Of a stretch of 64,000 bases of DNA, positions 1-11,279 are shown one piece after another. Under the pieces are notes generated by a model. It was not told the origin of the DNA. It saw only the letters and a list, made by a program, of their open reading frames with translations, and ran no database searches. Origin of the DNA: Paragordius varius (lineage: Eukaryota > Nematomorpha); contig OZ176053.1 of assembly GCA_964247055.1 (NCBI GenBank), positions 1,302,001 to 1,366,000 on the forward strand, written 5' to 3'. The translations under genes and the position numbers were made by a program. Numbering within the stretch: the first letter of the stretch is position 1; each line of letters begins with the position of its first letter.

Positions 1-3000
1 TTTTTTCATGTTTAAAAAACTGACGGGTAAATATAAACTAGTTCATCGCCGAAAGAAATGACCGAATCTGAAGATGCTTTTTCAAAATTCAGCTCAGCCA
101 CTCACCTTTATATAAAAAATCATATCATAAACACCGGATTTGTGGTGATATAAATATAGATAGAATAAAAAATTACATATATTGTTTGAATAAACTCTCA
201 GAATAATTAATGCCAAAATATTAAAGGTTAAAAGCGCCAAATCATACAACATAAATTTTTAACGATATTTTAGCTTGTAATCTATGTGCACATTGTTCTG
301 GTACCCTTTTAAATAGTGTTAAACCAAATAGCCATGGATATATATAAGTACGATAAAATAAGATTTACTTTAAAAGTTTAACCAACGAAGCTTCAAATAT
401 CGGTTTCGATCCGGTCGGAAAATAAAATTTTACGTAATTTTTTGTTTCAAATTGTTCATTAACTACTTGTTCGGTAGAGTTGATTAATTGGGTAGAATGA
501 GAATAAGGAATGGCGTCTTCTGTCATTTGGTTTCGCAGCAAATAATTTTGCTGCAAACTCACGTTTATAAGTGTGGAAAATGATTGTGTTGTTAAGTTTG
601 GGTTTTCCCGATGATCTTTAAAATAACAAATTAATTATGATAAAAAACAACAATATAGACAGTAATTAATATACTACCTACCTGATAGCTCAAACAAATC
701 ATAGAGAAAAGTGAGCACACATTCAGAAAAAAGGAGAGATTTCGAATTTTGGATCAAATTGCCAAAGAATTTGTATGTCACTTCTCGCCTGAATATATAT
801 ATATATATATAGTAAAAACTTATACCAAAACGTAAAAATATAAAGACAAATATTTTTTTTCAAAAAAAACAACCATATACTTTTAAAACCATATTTATTT
901 ACAATCCTAAACTACATTATTGATTGTGCTACCAATTTAGATTTCCATCTTATATATTTTGCAGTTTAGAACAATCATTTATATTTAATAAAATTAAGAT
1001 TAAAAAATTATGGTTGTCTTTATATTTTTACGTTTTGTCCGTATAATATCAATTTTTACTGTATATATGCACATACTTGTTCATAGAGATATCGAGTTGA
1101 GATTTATCAATACTTTTAATGCCATTCCATAAACTTTCCAATATTGATGTGTTTTCTTCAGTTAACGATAAGTGCTTGTTGATAAGTGCCATACATTTCA
1201 CAATGTTGAGATTAATGTTGTAAGTAATGATAGATTCTTCCTAAAAATTATTAAAATATTAAGATAACTTCTTGCAAAGACCCTTCAGCAAAATTAAAAT
1301 TTATAAAATAAATGGAAAATTTTTATTTTTAGTATTAGTTTTGGCTTGCAAATTAAAAAACAACTGTTTTGCAAAAAAAATTATTTTTTATAAAAGATTA
1401 TATAATTGGAAAAGCGAAATTCACTAATATATATTCCATTGTTGTAATATTAAAAATAAATCCAAATTTAAATGTTAAATAACAACTTTGTTATCCATTA
1501 TTAAAAAATTCGTTTTTGATACTCAGAATTATATAATCATGGAAACCTCTGTCATTTCCGCGCCCATAGATTTCTGCAATCGCCCAATAAAATTGGCGCA
1601 AACATTCTCCTCTGACCATTGACTTAATAGGGTTTTGCATTTTGATTGGTGGGATTCTTTGGATGAGTTTTGTATTAATTTGAGTTTTTTCTGTTCCTGA
1701 CTAAGGAAAAGATTTCCCTTTGTGGCATCTTTGGGCAATGTCATTTCCAACATATGGAGATATTCATTCAAGAGATAATCGAAATGCTTACAATCCAAGT
1801 CCTAACATAAATTTATATTAAACTAAAACTTTAAAAGAGTTAAATAAATAAAATATCAATCGTACCAGATCTGTTGAAAATAGTTCCTTAAACACAAAAA
1901 TTTCGAAAGGGCGACTTAGTTTTCGCAAACTTTTTCGAAGTTGTTCTTTGGCAAGATTATGATTTGAGCCCTTTTTATCCAGAGAACTATCATTGTTTAT
2001 TCTACGTTATGAAATTTTTTTAAAAGTAAATGTATATTACAGGGTTCATGTTAAAAGTTAATACTTTCTCAATTTATTGTTTAATTTTTTGGACTTTAAT
2101 TGTTTTCGTTTAGATTCTTTCGTATTTTCTGCATCTTTCTCATGGGTTGTAGAATTAGCATCAATTAGGTGCAAATAATTTGTAATGTTTAATAAGGGAT
2201 CACTCTGGCCGTTATTTTCCTTCTCTATGGTGTGTGAATGCAAAGGAAACAGTATATAAAGTTTTAAACGCGTAAAAAATAAATGATTACTTGAGTTAAC
2301 ATATTTTCCTGAGATTTTATGGCTACTTTCGCATTCTAATAATTGGAGATAATCTCTAAAAGTGTGAAACAACCCATTTTTATTACCATGATTGTTGTGA
2401 TTAAAATTGTTTGTTAACGATAATTTTTTATGCGCAGGAGGCAAAGTTAAGGTGTTAAGAATTTCACAATGAACTTTTTCCAACGAATAAAAGGTAGGAT
2501 AGAGTTCAAGTTGATCTGAATATTCTTACAAAAGAAATCATAGAAATATGAATCAAACTTTACAGTAAAAACCGAAATTATACGGACAAAACTTAAAAAT
2601 ATAAAGACAAATATTTCATTACTAAAAGACAACCATACTTTTTAAAACTTAATTTTTTTTAATAACGTCTTGTTTCAAACTATAAGTATGAGATAAAGAC
2701 GTTTATTGATAACACAACCCATTATAAAATTTGGAATTTAAAACAACCATATATATTTAAATAGTTCAAGATTTAAAAAGCATGGTTGTCTTTTAGAAAA
2801 AAATGTTTGTCTTTATATTTTTACGTTTTGTCCGTATAATTTCAATTTTTACTGTATTTAGTAAATACCACTACACAATCTACCATTTAAATCTATAAAT
2901 GTGGTAAAATATATTTGAATAAACTACCGATAGTTATATCCAAAAAATTAAACAAATCTAGGAAAGATTGAAATTATCTTAATCTTTGCTGCAAATATTT

Positions 3001-6000
3001 CCGTAAAATATAGTACTTTGAAGAGCATTTATGATGTATTCTTCAATTTCCATTAGAGTACCTAATCTTTCAATCAAAACTTGTTTGAGCTTTAAGTGTA
3101 TGGATAAATGACAACAACCATTAATAATCTAACGTTAAAGAAAGTGTAAAAAACCTCTCGATACCAATCGGAAGCGATTTGCAAGAAACTCAAACAACAT
3201 TGAATTCCTTCCAAATTATTTTTTGTTTCCTTTCTATTTTCAATGCCAGTTTGTGAAATGTCAAAAGTGGTTCCCTCCTCGTCACGCAGTGTGGGTCCAA
3301 CTTTATAGGACAAATTATTACAATATTTAAATAAATTAGAAAGCGTTAAAAAAGATATATATATACCCACCATCATTCAATGTTTGCTCTTGAGATATTA
3401 TTTCAAAAATATGTTGTAATTCAGTATAGACAGTTGATTTAAAAGACACCCCTAACCCTAAAAAGGGTAATATTACATCCAGTCGATTTGCCTTCAATGC
3501 TAAAAACAAAAACAAACGAATGAAACAGGCATATATATATATGAATATTAAAATGCAAACAAACCATGTTTCCATATGCCGCGGAATAAATAAATAGGTT
3601 CCAAATTTATAAAGGTATCTGTATGATCTTGAAAACTATTATTGCTTATATTTTTAGGTATCGGGCTAAAGTTTATGGTCATATTTGAAATATCTGGGTT
3701 AAGCAAAGGCGTTTTATTAGGTTTTTCCTTATTTTTTTCAGTCATTTCTCTCAAGGCTAACTCCAGAATCTTTCTATGACGGGGTTTCAATTCAAACAAC
3801 AATAAATGGTTATTTTGAGTTTGTGATGATTGTGACATTATTAAGTATTTGGCCAATAAATTGTTGAACCATTCTAGTAAGAAAAAAGAGTTAAATTTTT
3901 CATTTGTGGTCAGAATGTCTAAAATAAGTATTTTGTGGATGTTTGAGAGAGAATCCGTGCATATCAAATTGGATAAAAATCTGAAGCATTCCATAGAGGC
4001 GATGTTTTGCTTTGCATCCATTTCCTCACTTAAATAAAATAGTTTGCGTTTAAAAAATCATTTTTTAACTTTACAATGCACTATATAACTAATACTTTTG
4101 AGAGAGGGAATAATCGTTAACATATAAATAAGCCGCTTGTATTAAGGCATAGAGCGTAAAACAACACGAGTTTCCATAACTGTTATTGTTGCCATTTAAT
4201 AAAGCCAATTTGCAAGATTTCGTATTATTGATTTCAGTTGGATTTAAATTTTCTGTCAGAACGATATCGTCACAACAAAGTTGAGTTATATTAAGATTAA
4301 GGGCCTGGCCTAAAAAATCAAATTGTCGCATAAATTGGGACAGAGAAGATAATTTTGACTGTTTTGGTGGATGGCAAAGGCATTTAAGAAGTGTGAAGAG
4401 ATGTGGATACATTGATAGGGGTAGTTTGACAGATATATCAATAACTTTCTAGTAAGAAAAACAAAAAGAAATTAGAAATATAAGAGAAGAATATCGAAAG
4501 CTAACTACGAAACCTGTCTATAATCTTGTAGTAATGAGCCATCTTCTGAAGAATCAAATAGATTGTCAATTAAATGAGTATTGAGCCTATTATTATGATC
4601 ACAACAAGGTGGAATGGTGGATGAGATTAAATGCGTTAGCAATCCAAGTAGGTGATATGTTGAATCAATGCTCTTCGTGCAAGTAATTGCCTCAAATAAG
4701 GCCAGTAAACATTTCTAAAAACGGTCATTCATTAATCAAAATAAATAACATTTAAGCTAAATCGAAAAAGTATATACCATTTACAGTTCAAATTCACCCT
4801 TGAACAATTCAAATTCACCCTAAAAATAAATTATGTGTTTTCGAACTAATATAACTCTTTATTAATATGAAATATATCTTTATGACATAGTTTATTATTT
4901 TTTCAGTATTATTTCAATTTAATACAAAATTTTTATTTTTTAGAAATATATAAAAATATTGGTAATTTTTAATCTTAAAAAACATATATTTTAGTTAGGA
5001 GTAAATTTGAATTATTTAAAGGTTAATTTGTGTTGTAAATGGTATATATATGCTAACTTGTTTGATAATATTGGCTACATCTTTAGTTTGCATAATGCTC
5101 ACATAAAAATATACTCCAAAGTTCCCATCGAAATTGCTAACATTTTCATTTTCCATTTCCCTGTGCTGATTTGAACTGGAATCGCCCTTTTTACCTTTGA
5201 AATTTATATAACAAGCAAATAGTAAGCAATTATTAATCATGCCGAATAAAAACAATATTAGGACCTAGAATAACAATATTTAAAAATATTTTAGGCATTA
5301 TGTATAAAAAAATAATTAGTGGAGACTTCTTACTATTTAAATAGATTTGTCTGGCTAATAGTTCGGTCGAATCTAAAAATCGTTCCAAAAGATTGGGGAA
5401 AAATTGGAAAAAATCATTCCATAAAGTTGTTTTAAAGACATTTTTTCCTACTGAGTTGCTCTTTGTATTTTGTTCAGTTTGATCACTTTGTAAAGATTTG
5501 ATATTATCAGCCGGTTTCAATCCAGCCTCCTGGGCCAACACTAAAATAAGCAAGTCCAAAATCTGTTTTCCACGAATCGCAAAAATTAAAATTAGTCTTT
5601 TAGTTCTTACTTGACTCAAAAAATATAATATAAATTACATGTAGAGACGATGAGGGAGAGCTTGTATAAACGTGAGCACTTTTTTGCATTATAAAGCGTC
5701 CAACATTGATTGAAGTTTTAAACAAATTCAAAAATGTTTCTGCGATTCGGACAAAACTAAAAAGAGTTACCATTTTAAAGTTATTTATGAAATAAAGTAT
5801 TATAATTTAACACAAACCATTTATTACGCATATTTAGATTTTGTTCATCATTGTTTGATGTCATAATAAATATTCTTTTATTTTCGGCACACAGAGCTTG
5901 GTAAAATTGATTGTAGATTCGTTCTATTCGGTTAATTGTTTCAATTGGGATTTCAAAAGAAATTTCATTGTTTTTGCCATCTTTAGAAGAGGAGACATTA

Positions 6001-6910
6001 ACACTTTTGAGTGATTGATTTTTAAGATATGACAACACATATTGTGTAATTAAGTTTAGGGCTAAAGTATGTTCATTTTCCGTCAAATTCAGTTGAGGAA
6101 TAATTTTGATCAAAGAGGTCAAAATCTTATTTTCTAACAAATTCTCAACTTTTTGTGACAAATCAGATTGAGGAGATTCGTTGGTTTCGATATTATTTGA
6201 AGTTATCTGCGCCTCAAACGTTGAAAGACACAAAATTAATTGTTCGACAAGATCAAGGCTATATATCTCACCCATACTTTCAAATATTAAACTACTATAA
6301 AAGGTAATTACATACCCAATATTTTCTATAATAAGTAAGGCCGTTTCATTTCTGTTTAAGATTTCGGGTAAAATTAATAAAAAATCTTTTTGTAAAATAG
6401 GATCAAAGTGCTGAAAATTGGCAAACAAAATTGATACAAATTTCTGCGGATAAACGATATTATAAAACTTGTTCATCATATATAACGTTTGTATTTCGAA
6501 TAGCATTAATTAGATTAGCATGTCCCTGTTTTGAAGCGTGAGAAATGATATACCGTAGAAGAATCGGTTGAAATTTGAAGTTACCTAAAAGTATGGATGC
6601 GATCGAATGCATAGTTTCTCTATAAATTAAAACTTAAAATACTCATTCCCAAAAACAATCGGGTTAAACAATTTATTAAATTGAGAAGCTACAAAATTTT
6701 CCGCTTCCTCGGCTAACTTATTATCAGTGAAATCGTAAGTGTCCAATATTTCAATGAAATTTTCAATGTTCCCTTATATATAATATTATCCAAAAAACCT
6801 CTAATTATACGCGGTTCAGATAAGTCAAAATAGTGCTTAAAAAACTTTTCTACAGAATTCTCCGAATAAGTCCCTTTGACTGATGATGTTGTTTTCGTCA
6901 ATCTCACCAT
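1..6910 (-). CDS. FANCD2: FANCD2-like gene, copy 1 (3' part outside the window)
   Basis: Partial copy of the FANCD2-like gene (DNA interstrand-crosslink repair; partner of FANCI in the nuclear ID2 clamp). Start codon at 6,910. The first exons are 6,910-6,799, 6,772-6,643, 6,619-6,469 and 6,443 downward, separated by introns of 26, 23 and 25 nt. The last exon I can bound inside the window is 615-369; the gene runs past base 1 towards its C-terminus. Family-like stretches: LQKDFLLILPEIL (human FANCD2 LQHDIITSLPEIL) near 6,380 and SDWYREVFYTFF near 3,160. The exons I read are open. Two introns carry Tc1-like MITEs (810-1,061 and 2,563-2,854) and one carries a 277-bp foldback element (4,771-5,047). 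The protein seen here is very similar to copies 2 and 3 but has its own small in-frame differences. Whether it is expressed cannot be told from sequence. Confidence 0.8.
810..1061. mobile_element. Tc1/mariner-like MITE in FANCD2-1 intron
   Basis: The inverted ends AGTAAAAACTTATACC and the complement of TATCAATTTTTACTG enclose a short AT-rich core with no coding capacity. The flanks are TA, as expected for Tc1/mariner insertion. The left end is slightly decayed. It occupies the same intron as the elements at 27,370 and 51,081, so it predates the triplication. Confidence 0.7.
2563..2854. mobile_element. Tc1/mariner-like MITE in FANCD2-1 intron
   Basis: Starts CAGTAAAAACCGAAATTATA and ends with the inverted copy TTTCAATTTTTACTG, with TA on both sides. 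Inner terminal sequence includes CGGACAAAA and ACAACCAT in opposite orientation at the two ends. It has no open frame of note. Orthologous in position to 29,147-29,439 and 52,880-53,174. Confidence 0.75.
4771..5047. mobile_element. Foldback (MITE-like) element in FANCD2-1
   Basis: About 277 bp with inverted ends beginning TATATACCATTTACA on each side, imperfect for about 50 bp. Copy 2 has it at 31,376-31,653. Copy 3 has a short unrelated join near 55,085-55,110 at the same place, so this element is an insertion marker shared by copies 1 and 2 only. The internal sequence is AT-rich and non-coding. Confidence 0.65.
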
Positions 6911-6987
6911 AAAAATTTAACGATGTGGGATTATTTCATGTGTTTTTGTGGGCTTAAAAAATTACTTATCAAGACGATCTTGACCGA

Positions 6988-7739
6988 CAATGACAATGAC
7001 AATAACACGGGGTGCACCCCTTTGTACAATTGGTGAACCAATTGTCAGAGTACCGTGAGCTATATAAGTATTTGGAAAAAACCTTTTAAAACTTTTTCTA
7101 ATAAAATTTTTATGATTGCAAATGTTATATATATATTTATATATATATATATTAAAATACTATTATGATAAATTTTTTACTGTAGGTTAGTGTTATTAAA
7201 TTATTATATTAGAAATAAAAAGGAATTAAAAAAAAAATACCGTACATAACCTGCGCTTTGGAAAGGACATTATTGTTTGATTTTTGGAACAGAGGTTTGA
7301 TATAAATAGAGTTGTTGATAAGTGACAATAGTTTTAATTAAATGAAACGTTAACGACAAAAAACAATTATGATTTAACCGAGCAGACGATAACCCAAATA
7401 AAATTTATAAGAATATATGATTAAAAGATTATTAAAAATATAATTTAATAGAAAAGGGTACTTATCTTTGATTTTCCTGTGGCATAGGTACTGTTCCCCT
7501 AAACAACTGAAGTTTTACGGGTGACTCAATTTTTATTATAAAAGGATTCATTTACGAGTACCGTAAAACTTCATCAGGGTAATAAGCCTCTTTAGATTGC
7601 ACTCTTTTCAAATGAAGAATCATCCATATTCCTAAAGTATAAATATATAATATGTATTTGCTGGCTTTGGTATATTCTTCTAATATCCAAAAGGCAGACG
7701 ATTTCGACCGAATCGCGAAAAGTCCACGATCTTGACCGA
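6988..7739. other. Copy-1-side segment absent from the next unit, with hairpins
   Basis: Non-coding stretch bounded by two copies of ACGATCTTGACCGA (6,974-6,987 and 7,726-7,739). In the next unit only one copy is present (about 33,600-33,613) and everything between is missing, as expected from deletion between direct repeats. It contains a perfect 13-bp hairpin (TGAAGTTTTACGG at about 7,508, complement at about 7,561) and the palindrome ACAATTGGTGAACCAATTGT near 7,026-7,045. No gene seen. Confidence 0.6.
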
Positions 7740-8552
7740 ATCGCCTGATTTTTCATGAATAAATAATCATAATCAAAAGAGATGGTTTAAATGAACTTGT
7801 GCGTTCCATGTGCAAAATTTTAAATATATCATATTTGTTGCAGGGATTTAGCGCATGTATATAAAATAAATTAAACTATTCCAGCAATTCCGCTGATTAA
7901 ATAGTTAAAGAGAGCATATAATAAGGAATTGAGCTGACAAATAAAAACAGAATTAATTAAAAGGAAAATCTAAAGACACGCCTAGCTGTCCATAAAATTG
8001 TTAGTTTCTGTAATTTGCAATTTGAAACACCAGAGTACATATATGGATGTAACGGGTAATTTCATTTCCTATGATTGCAATCAGAAAAAAATTTATATGA
8101 TAGGCTGTTTGAAACAACAAATTCGAAGGCTCTAGGCCTTTTTCTCCTATGGCAACCAGGGATCGGGACGTGTGAATCAATACTACCAACCAAGATTTGT
8201 TACGTGAATCAAGTAGCGAATCGAAGGGATCTTTTACGAGGTAAATGTATTTTTTAGGTGTAATGGGATAAACTCCGCGGGAAAAGCGTACATTGCGGAA
8301 TCCAGAAGCCGTGGACAGATCAAATGCCCTGGATTTGGGACTGGACGATTGATGGAGCGACACAGGAAGAGGAACCTACTAATTACGAAGTAATCTTAAT
8401 TTTTAGGTCTGGGTCGACTTTGGCACATTGGGAGGAGGGATCTGTTGGGATTGGGCTCTTAGGAACGCCCAGATGGGGAGAAGGCAAATCGAGCCTGGAG
8501 CGGATGGATGGCAAGACGCAATAAAGGATCTCATTCGGGATGATTGCACAAC
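7740..8552. other. GC-richer island with unidentified open frames
   Basis: From about 8,090 the base composition rises clearly above the surroundings. Open frames exist on both strands. A minus-strand frame of 120 codons (8,363-8,001) is kept as 118 codons in the next unit, with a 6-nt in-frame loss. On the plus strand a frame ending at 8,523, rich in W, D and E (for example MPWIWDWTIDGATQEEEPTN), is also conserved. Two candidate 17-nt GT-AG gaps occur (8,241-8,257 and 8,390-8,406). I do not recognise a family. It could be a gene remnant, an insert of foreign origin, or non-coding sequence with chance frames. The part before 8,090 is AT-rich and empty. Confidence 0.35.
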
Positions 8553-8756
8553 AAACTCTCATTATCCTTGTGGAGAGTTTTTGGGCGAACAGGCTCTCTA
8601 ATGGGAGGAATAAATCCTCTCCTTCACAAGGGTGGGAAAATCAGCTCTTATTATTTGGAAGGAGTTGTTTTCCTAACTTGTGTGAAGGAGGAGGATTTAT
8701 TTGTCCCATTAAAGAGTCTTTTGCCCAAATACTCTCCACAAGTATAATGAGAGTTT
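8553..8756. mobile_element. Foldback element, 204 bp
   Basis: Two arms of about 80 bp face each other: AAACTCTCATTATCCTTGTG at the left and its near-complement ending ATAATGAGAGTTT at the right, around a 30-bp loop. The arms keep pairing through CTCCTTCACA. No clear target duplication was found. The structure would fold into one long imperfect hairpin. Confidence 0.7.
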
Positions 8757-8768
8757 GAGTCAGGCCCC

Positions 8769-8832
8769 TAAGTCCAAAATTTTAATTTGAGCACTCTTAC
8801 TCCCGGACGCTCAAAAAAAAATTTTGGACTTA
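8769..8832. repeat. 64-bp perfect-ended hairpin
   Basis: TAAGTCCAAAATTTT and its exact complement form a 15-bp stem; TTGAGC/GCTCAA adds a second stem inside, leaving a loop with ACTCTTACTCCCGGAC. Directly followed by a 19-G tract (8,862-8,880). Confidence 0.75.
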
Positions 8833-9339
8833 GAATATTTTTTAATTTTTTTTTCGCCCTTGGGGGGGGGGGGGGGGGGGTTATATATATTTATTGATAT
8901 TTTTTAATTTTTTTTCAATAAAAAACATATTTAGACAACATTTATTGAATAATTTATATAAAAAATATTAATTTTCCGTTAGGTTATTCTTATTTTTCTG
9001 TCCATTTGTTGTTTATAAATTATCAAAATGATTCTTGATTTCTGTCGATTGGTTGTATTTGTTTATAGAATATCGTAACTAATGTTTGATCGTATTTTCT
9101 GATCTATAAAATATTAATAGATAAAATTTAATGTAATAAATACAAATAATTATTAATCAGCTGTTTTTACTTGTTTTTAGCCTGATTGTGGTTCAAGTAA
9201 ATCTTTTTAAATATTAAAACCTCAATAAACCTAAAATTTAATATTATATAAATTAAAAATTACAAGTAATAATAGCGCGCTTTTATCCTTACAAATGACA
9301 AATATATTAGATGTTTCAAATTTTATAAACAAATTTTTG

Positions 9340-11270
9340 TGGTTTTAATAAAATCAAGCCTTTTTATAATATAAAAAGATATGTGGGTGTCGGTTGAGGG
9401 CTTTTAAGTAAAATTTAACTTTATAATCAAAATGATATTTTTGAGAGAGCGGTTTTTAATACTAATTTAGGTGATTTGTATCAAAGTATAGGAGTTTTTT
9501 AATAAAATTTAGCGGTTCTTTCAAGAAAACTGCTTTTTTCAAATAAACCTTCACGATTTTTAACCAAAAATAGTGTTTTTTAAATAAAATAGCTAATAAA
9601 AAAATCTGGTGGTTTTTTAATCATTTGGCTGATTTTAAAAAAATATATTAAAAAATCTTGTCTAGTTTTTTATTAGAATATAGTAATAGTATTTTGGATA
9701 AGTATATATTCTCTAAACTAAAACAATTACATTATTTATGAAATTTCAAGATTATCAAAATTTTCTTATTAAATGTACTATTTTTGAAATATTGTAAATA
9801 AGACCTAAACCAAAATATTTAAAGTTTAAAGATATCAGACGTTTTTATCCAAATTGTGGTTTTTAAAAAGAAAATTTTATGGTTTTAGGAAATTTAATTT
9901 TTTATGTTGCAAACTCAAAAACCCAAACAACCCATATATAAATTAATATAAAGAAATGCGCGGACTTCTTTAAGATAATGAACCAACTCCAATCCCTCAC
10001 CCTAACCCTAGCCCACAATCTCGAAACCCTTAAAGTTTAAACCAAAAATGATATAAATTTTACTCAAAAAGGTAACAAAAACAGCTGAAAACGAATAATT
10101 ACATAATATATTATGCTATATAGAACACACTGAAAATAAAAGAAAAATTGGATTAAATTGCGAATTTTATTAAGAAAAATTAATATGTATTGTTGTAAAA
10201 ATCGAGCGGTTTTTAAATGGAAATAAAAAATTTAAAAAAACAAACTTAGCTCTTTTTTAAAATAAAATTAGGTGTTTTTATATATGATTAGTTGTTCTTC
10301 AGAAATAAACCTTAGATTTTAGCGGTTTTAAAGTATGACTCAACAGTTTTTTAATATTTAGCTGTTTTTTAAAAATCGGATTTTAAAAAGGTTAAGTATC
10401 TTAGAATTTAGCGATTTTTAATAAAAAAATTTATCGGTTTCGTAAAAAACTTCAGTTTTTTAACAAAAAAATAGGGTTTTTTAAATAAATATTAGCTGTT
10501 TAATAAGCATATTTCAAGGTTAATCAAAGTTACCCTTTAATAAAAAATAGGTTTTATATATAAAATTAAAAAAAGATTTTTTGAGATTTATAAAATATCA
10601 GCTAATTTAAAAAGATTTAGTAATTGTTAAATATATAACGGTTTTTAAAAAGAATTGTGTTGATCAATTTAGCAGTTTTCGTAAATAATTTAGAGGTTTT
10701 ATGATAGCTATTTGCAGTTTTAGAAATATTTAGCTAGGTTTCAATAATGATTAGCTATTTTTGAAAAACTCTTATTATTTAGCGGTTTTAAATAATGATT
10801 TAACGGTTTTTAAAAATAAATTAGCGGTTTTAAAAAGAATTGTGGATTTTAATAATTATTGGTGGTTAAATTTAGTGGTTTTTCAATATATAATATTTTG
10901 TTAAAAAACCTCAGCAGTTTTTTGATAAAAATTTAGTATTTCTTAGATTTGCGGTTGTTTAAAAGTTTAACGGTTTTTAATAAAAAAAAATTTATGATAA
11001 ATAAAAGAATAATAAAATTTAGCGGTTTTTATGAGAAAAATATGTATTGATATATATTAGCGGTTTATAAAACGTATTTAGAGGTTTTTATATCAATGTT
11101 ACAATTGGCGTTTTAAAAGAAATATATCCTGTATTTATGTTGGTGGTTTTTCAATAAAATTTAGTGGATCCAAAAATCTTTTATGGGTTTTTTAAATTCA
11201 AGTAATCCTCTTTTTTAATATTGTGGTTTTTAGAAAGTTTTACCAATTTTTATCTAATAATTTGTTTATT
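9340..11270. repeat. Degenerate satellite block A (TTAGCGGTTTTTAA type)
   Basis: About 1.9 kb of loosely repeated units built on TTTAGCGGTTTTTAA, with spacing that varies and cores drifting between GCGG, GCAG, GTGG and GAGG. Interrupted at 9,955-10,032 by a hairpin/G-run repeat. No gene seen. Confidence 0.7.
9955..10032 (-). repeat. G-run/hairpin dispersed repeat, truncated copy
   Basis: Minus-strand copy of a repeat whose full form is about 115 bp. The four-GGG stretch is present (9,994-10,014 on the minus strand), but the outer hairpin and half of the inner hairpin are missing compared with 35,901-36,018. Confidence 0.75.
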
Positions 11271-11279
11271 ATTTGATGT

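Noticed and set aside
6304-6324. A 21-nt GT-AG stretch inside the long fourth exon of FANCD2 (first base estimated)
   Set aside because: Its length is a multiple of three and the frame is open either way, so it cannot be called an intron without transcripts.
8090-8180. A tRNA gene suggested by TTCGAAGGCTC
   Set aside because: No matching acceptor, D or anticodon arms could be folded around it.
8540-8758. Overlapping plus-strand frames of 66-72 codons
   Set aside because: They lie wholly in a foldback element; the two arms create complementary open frames by structure.
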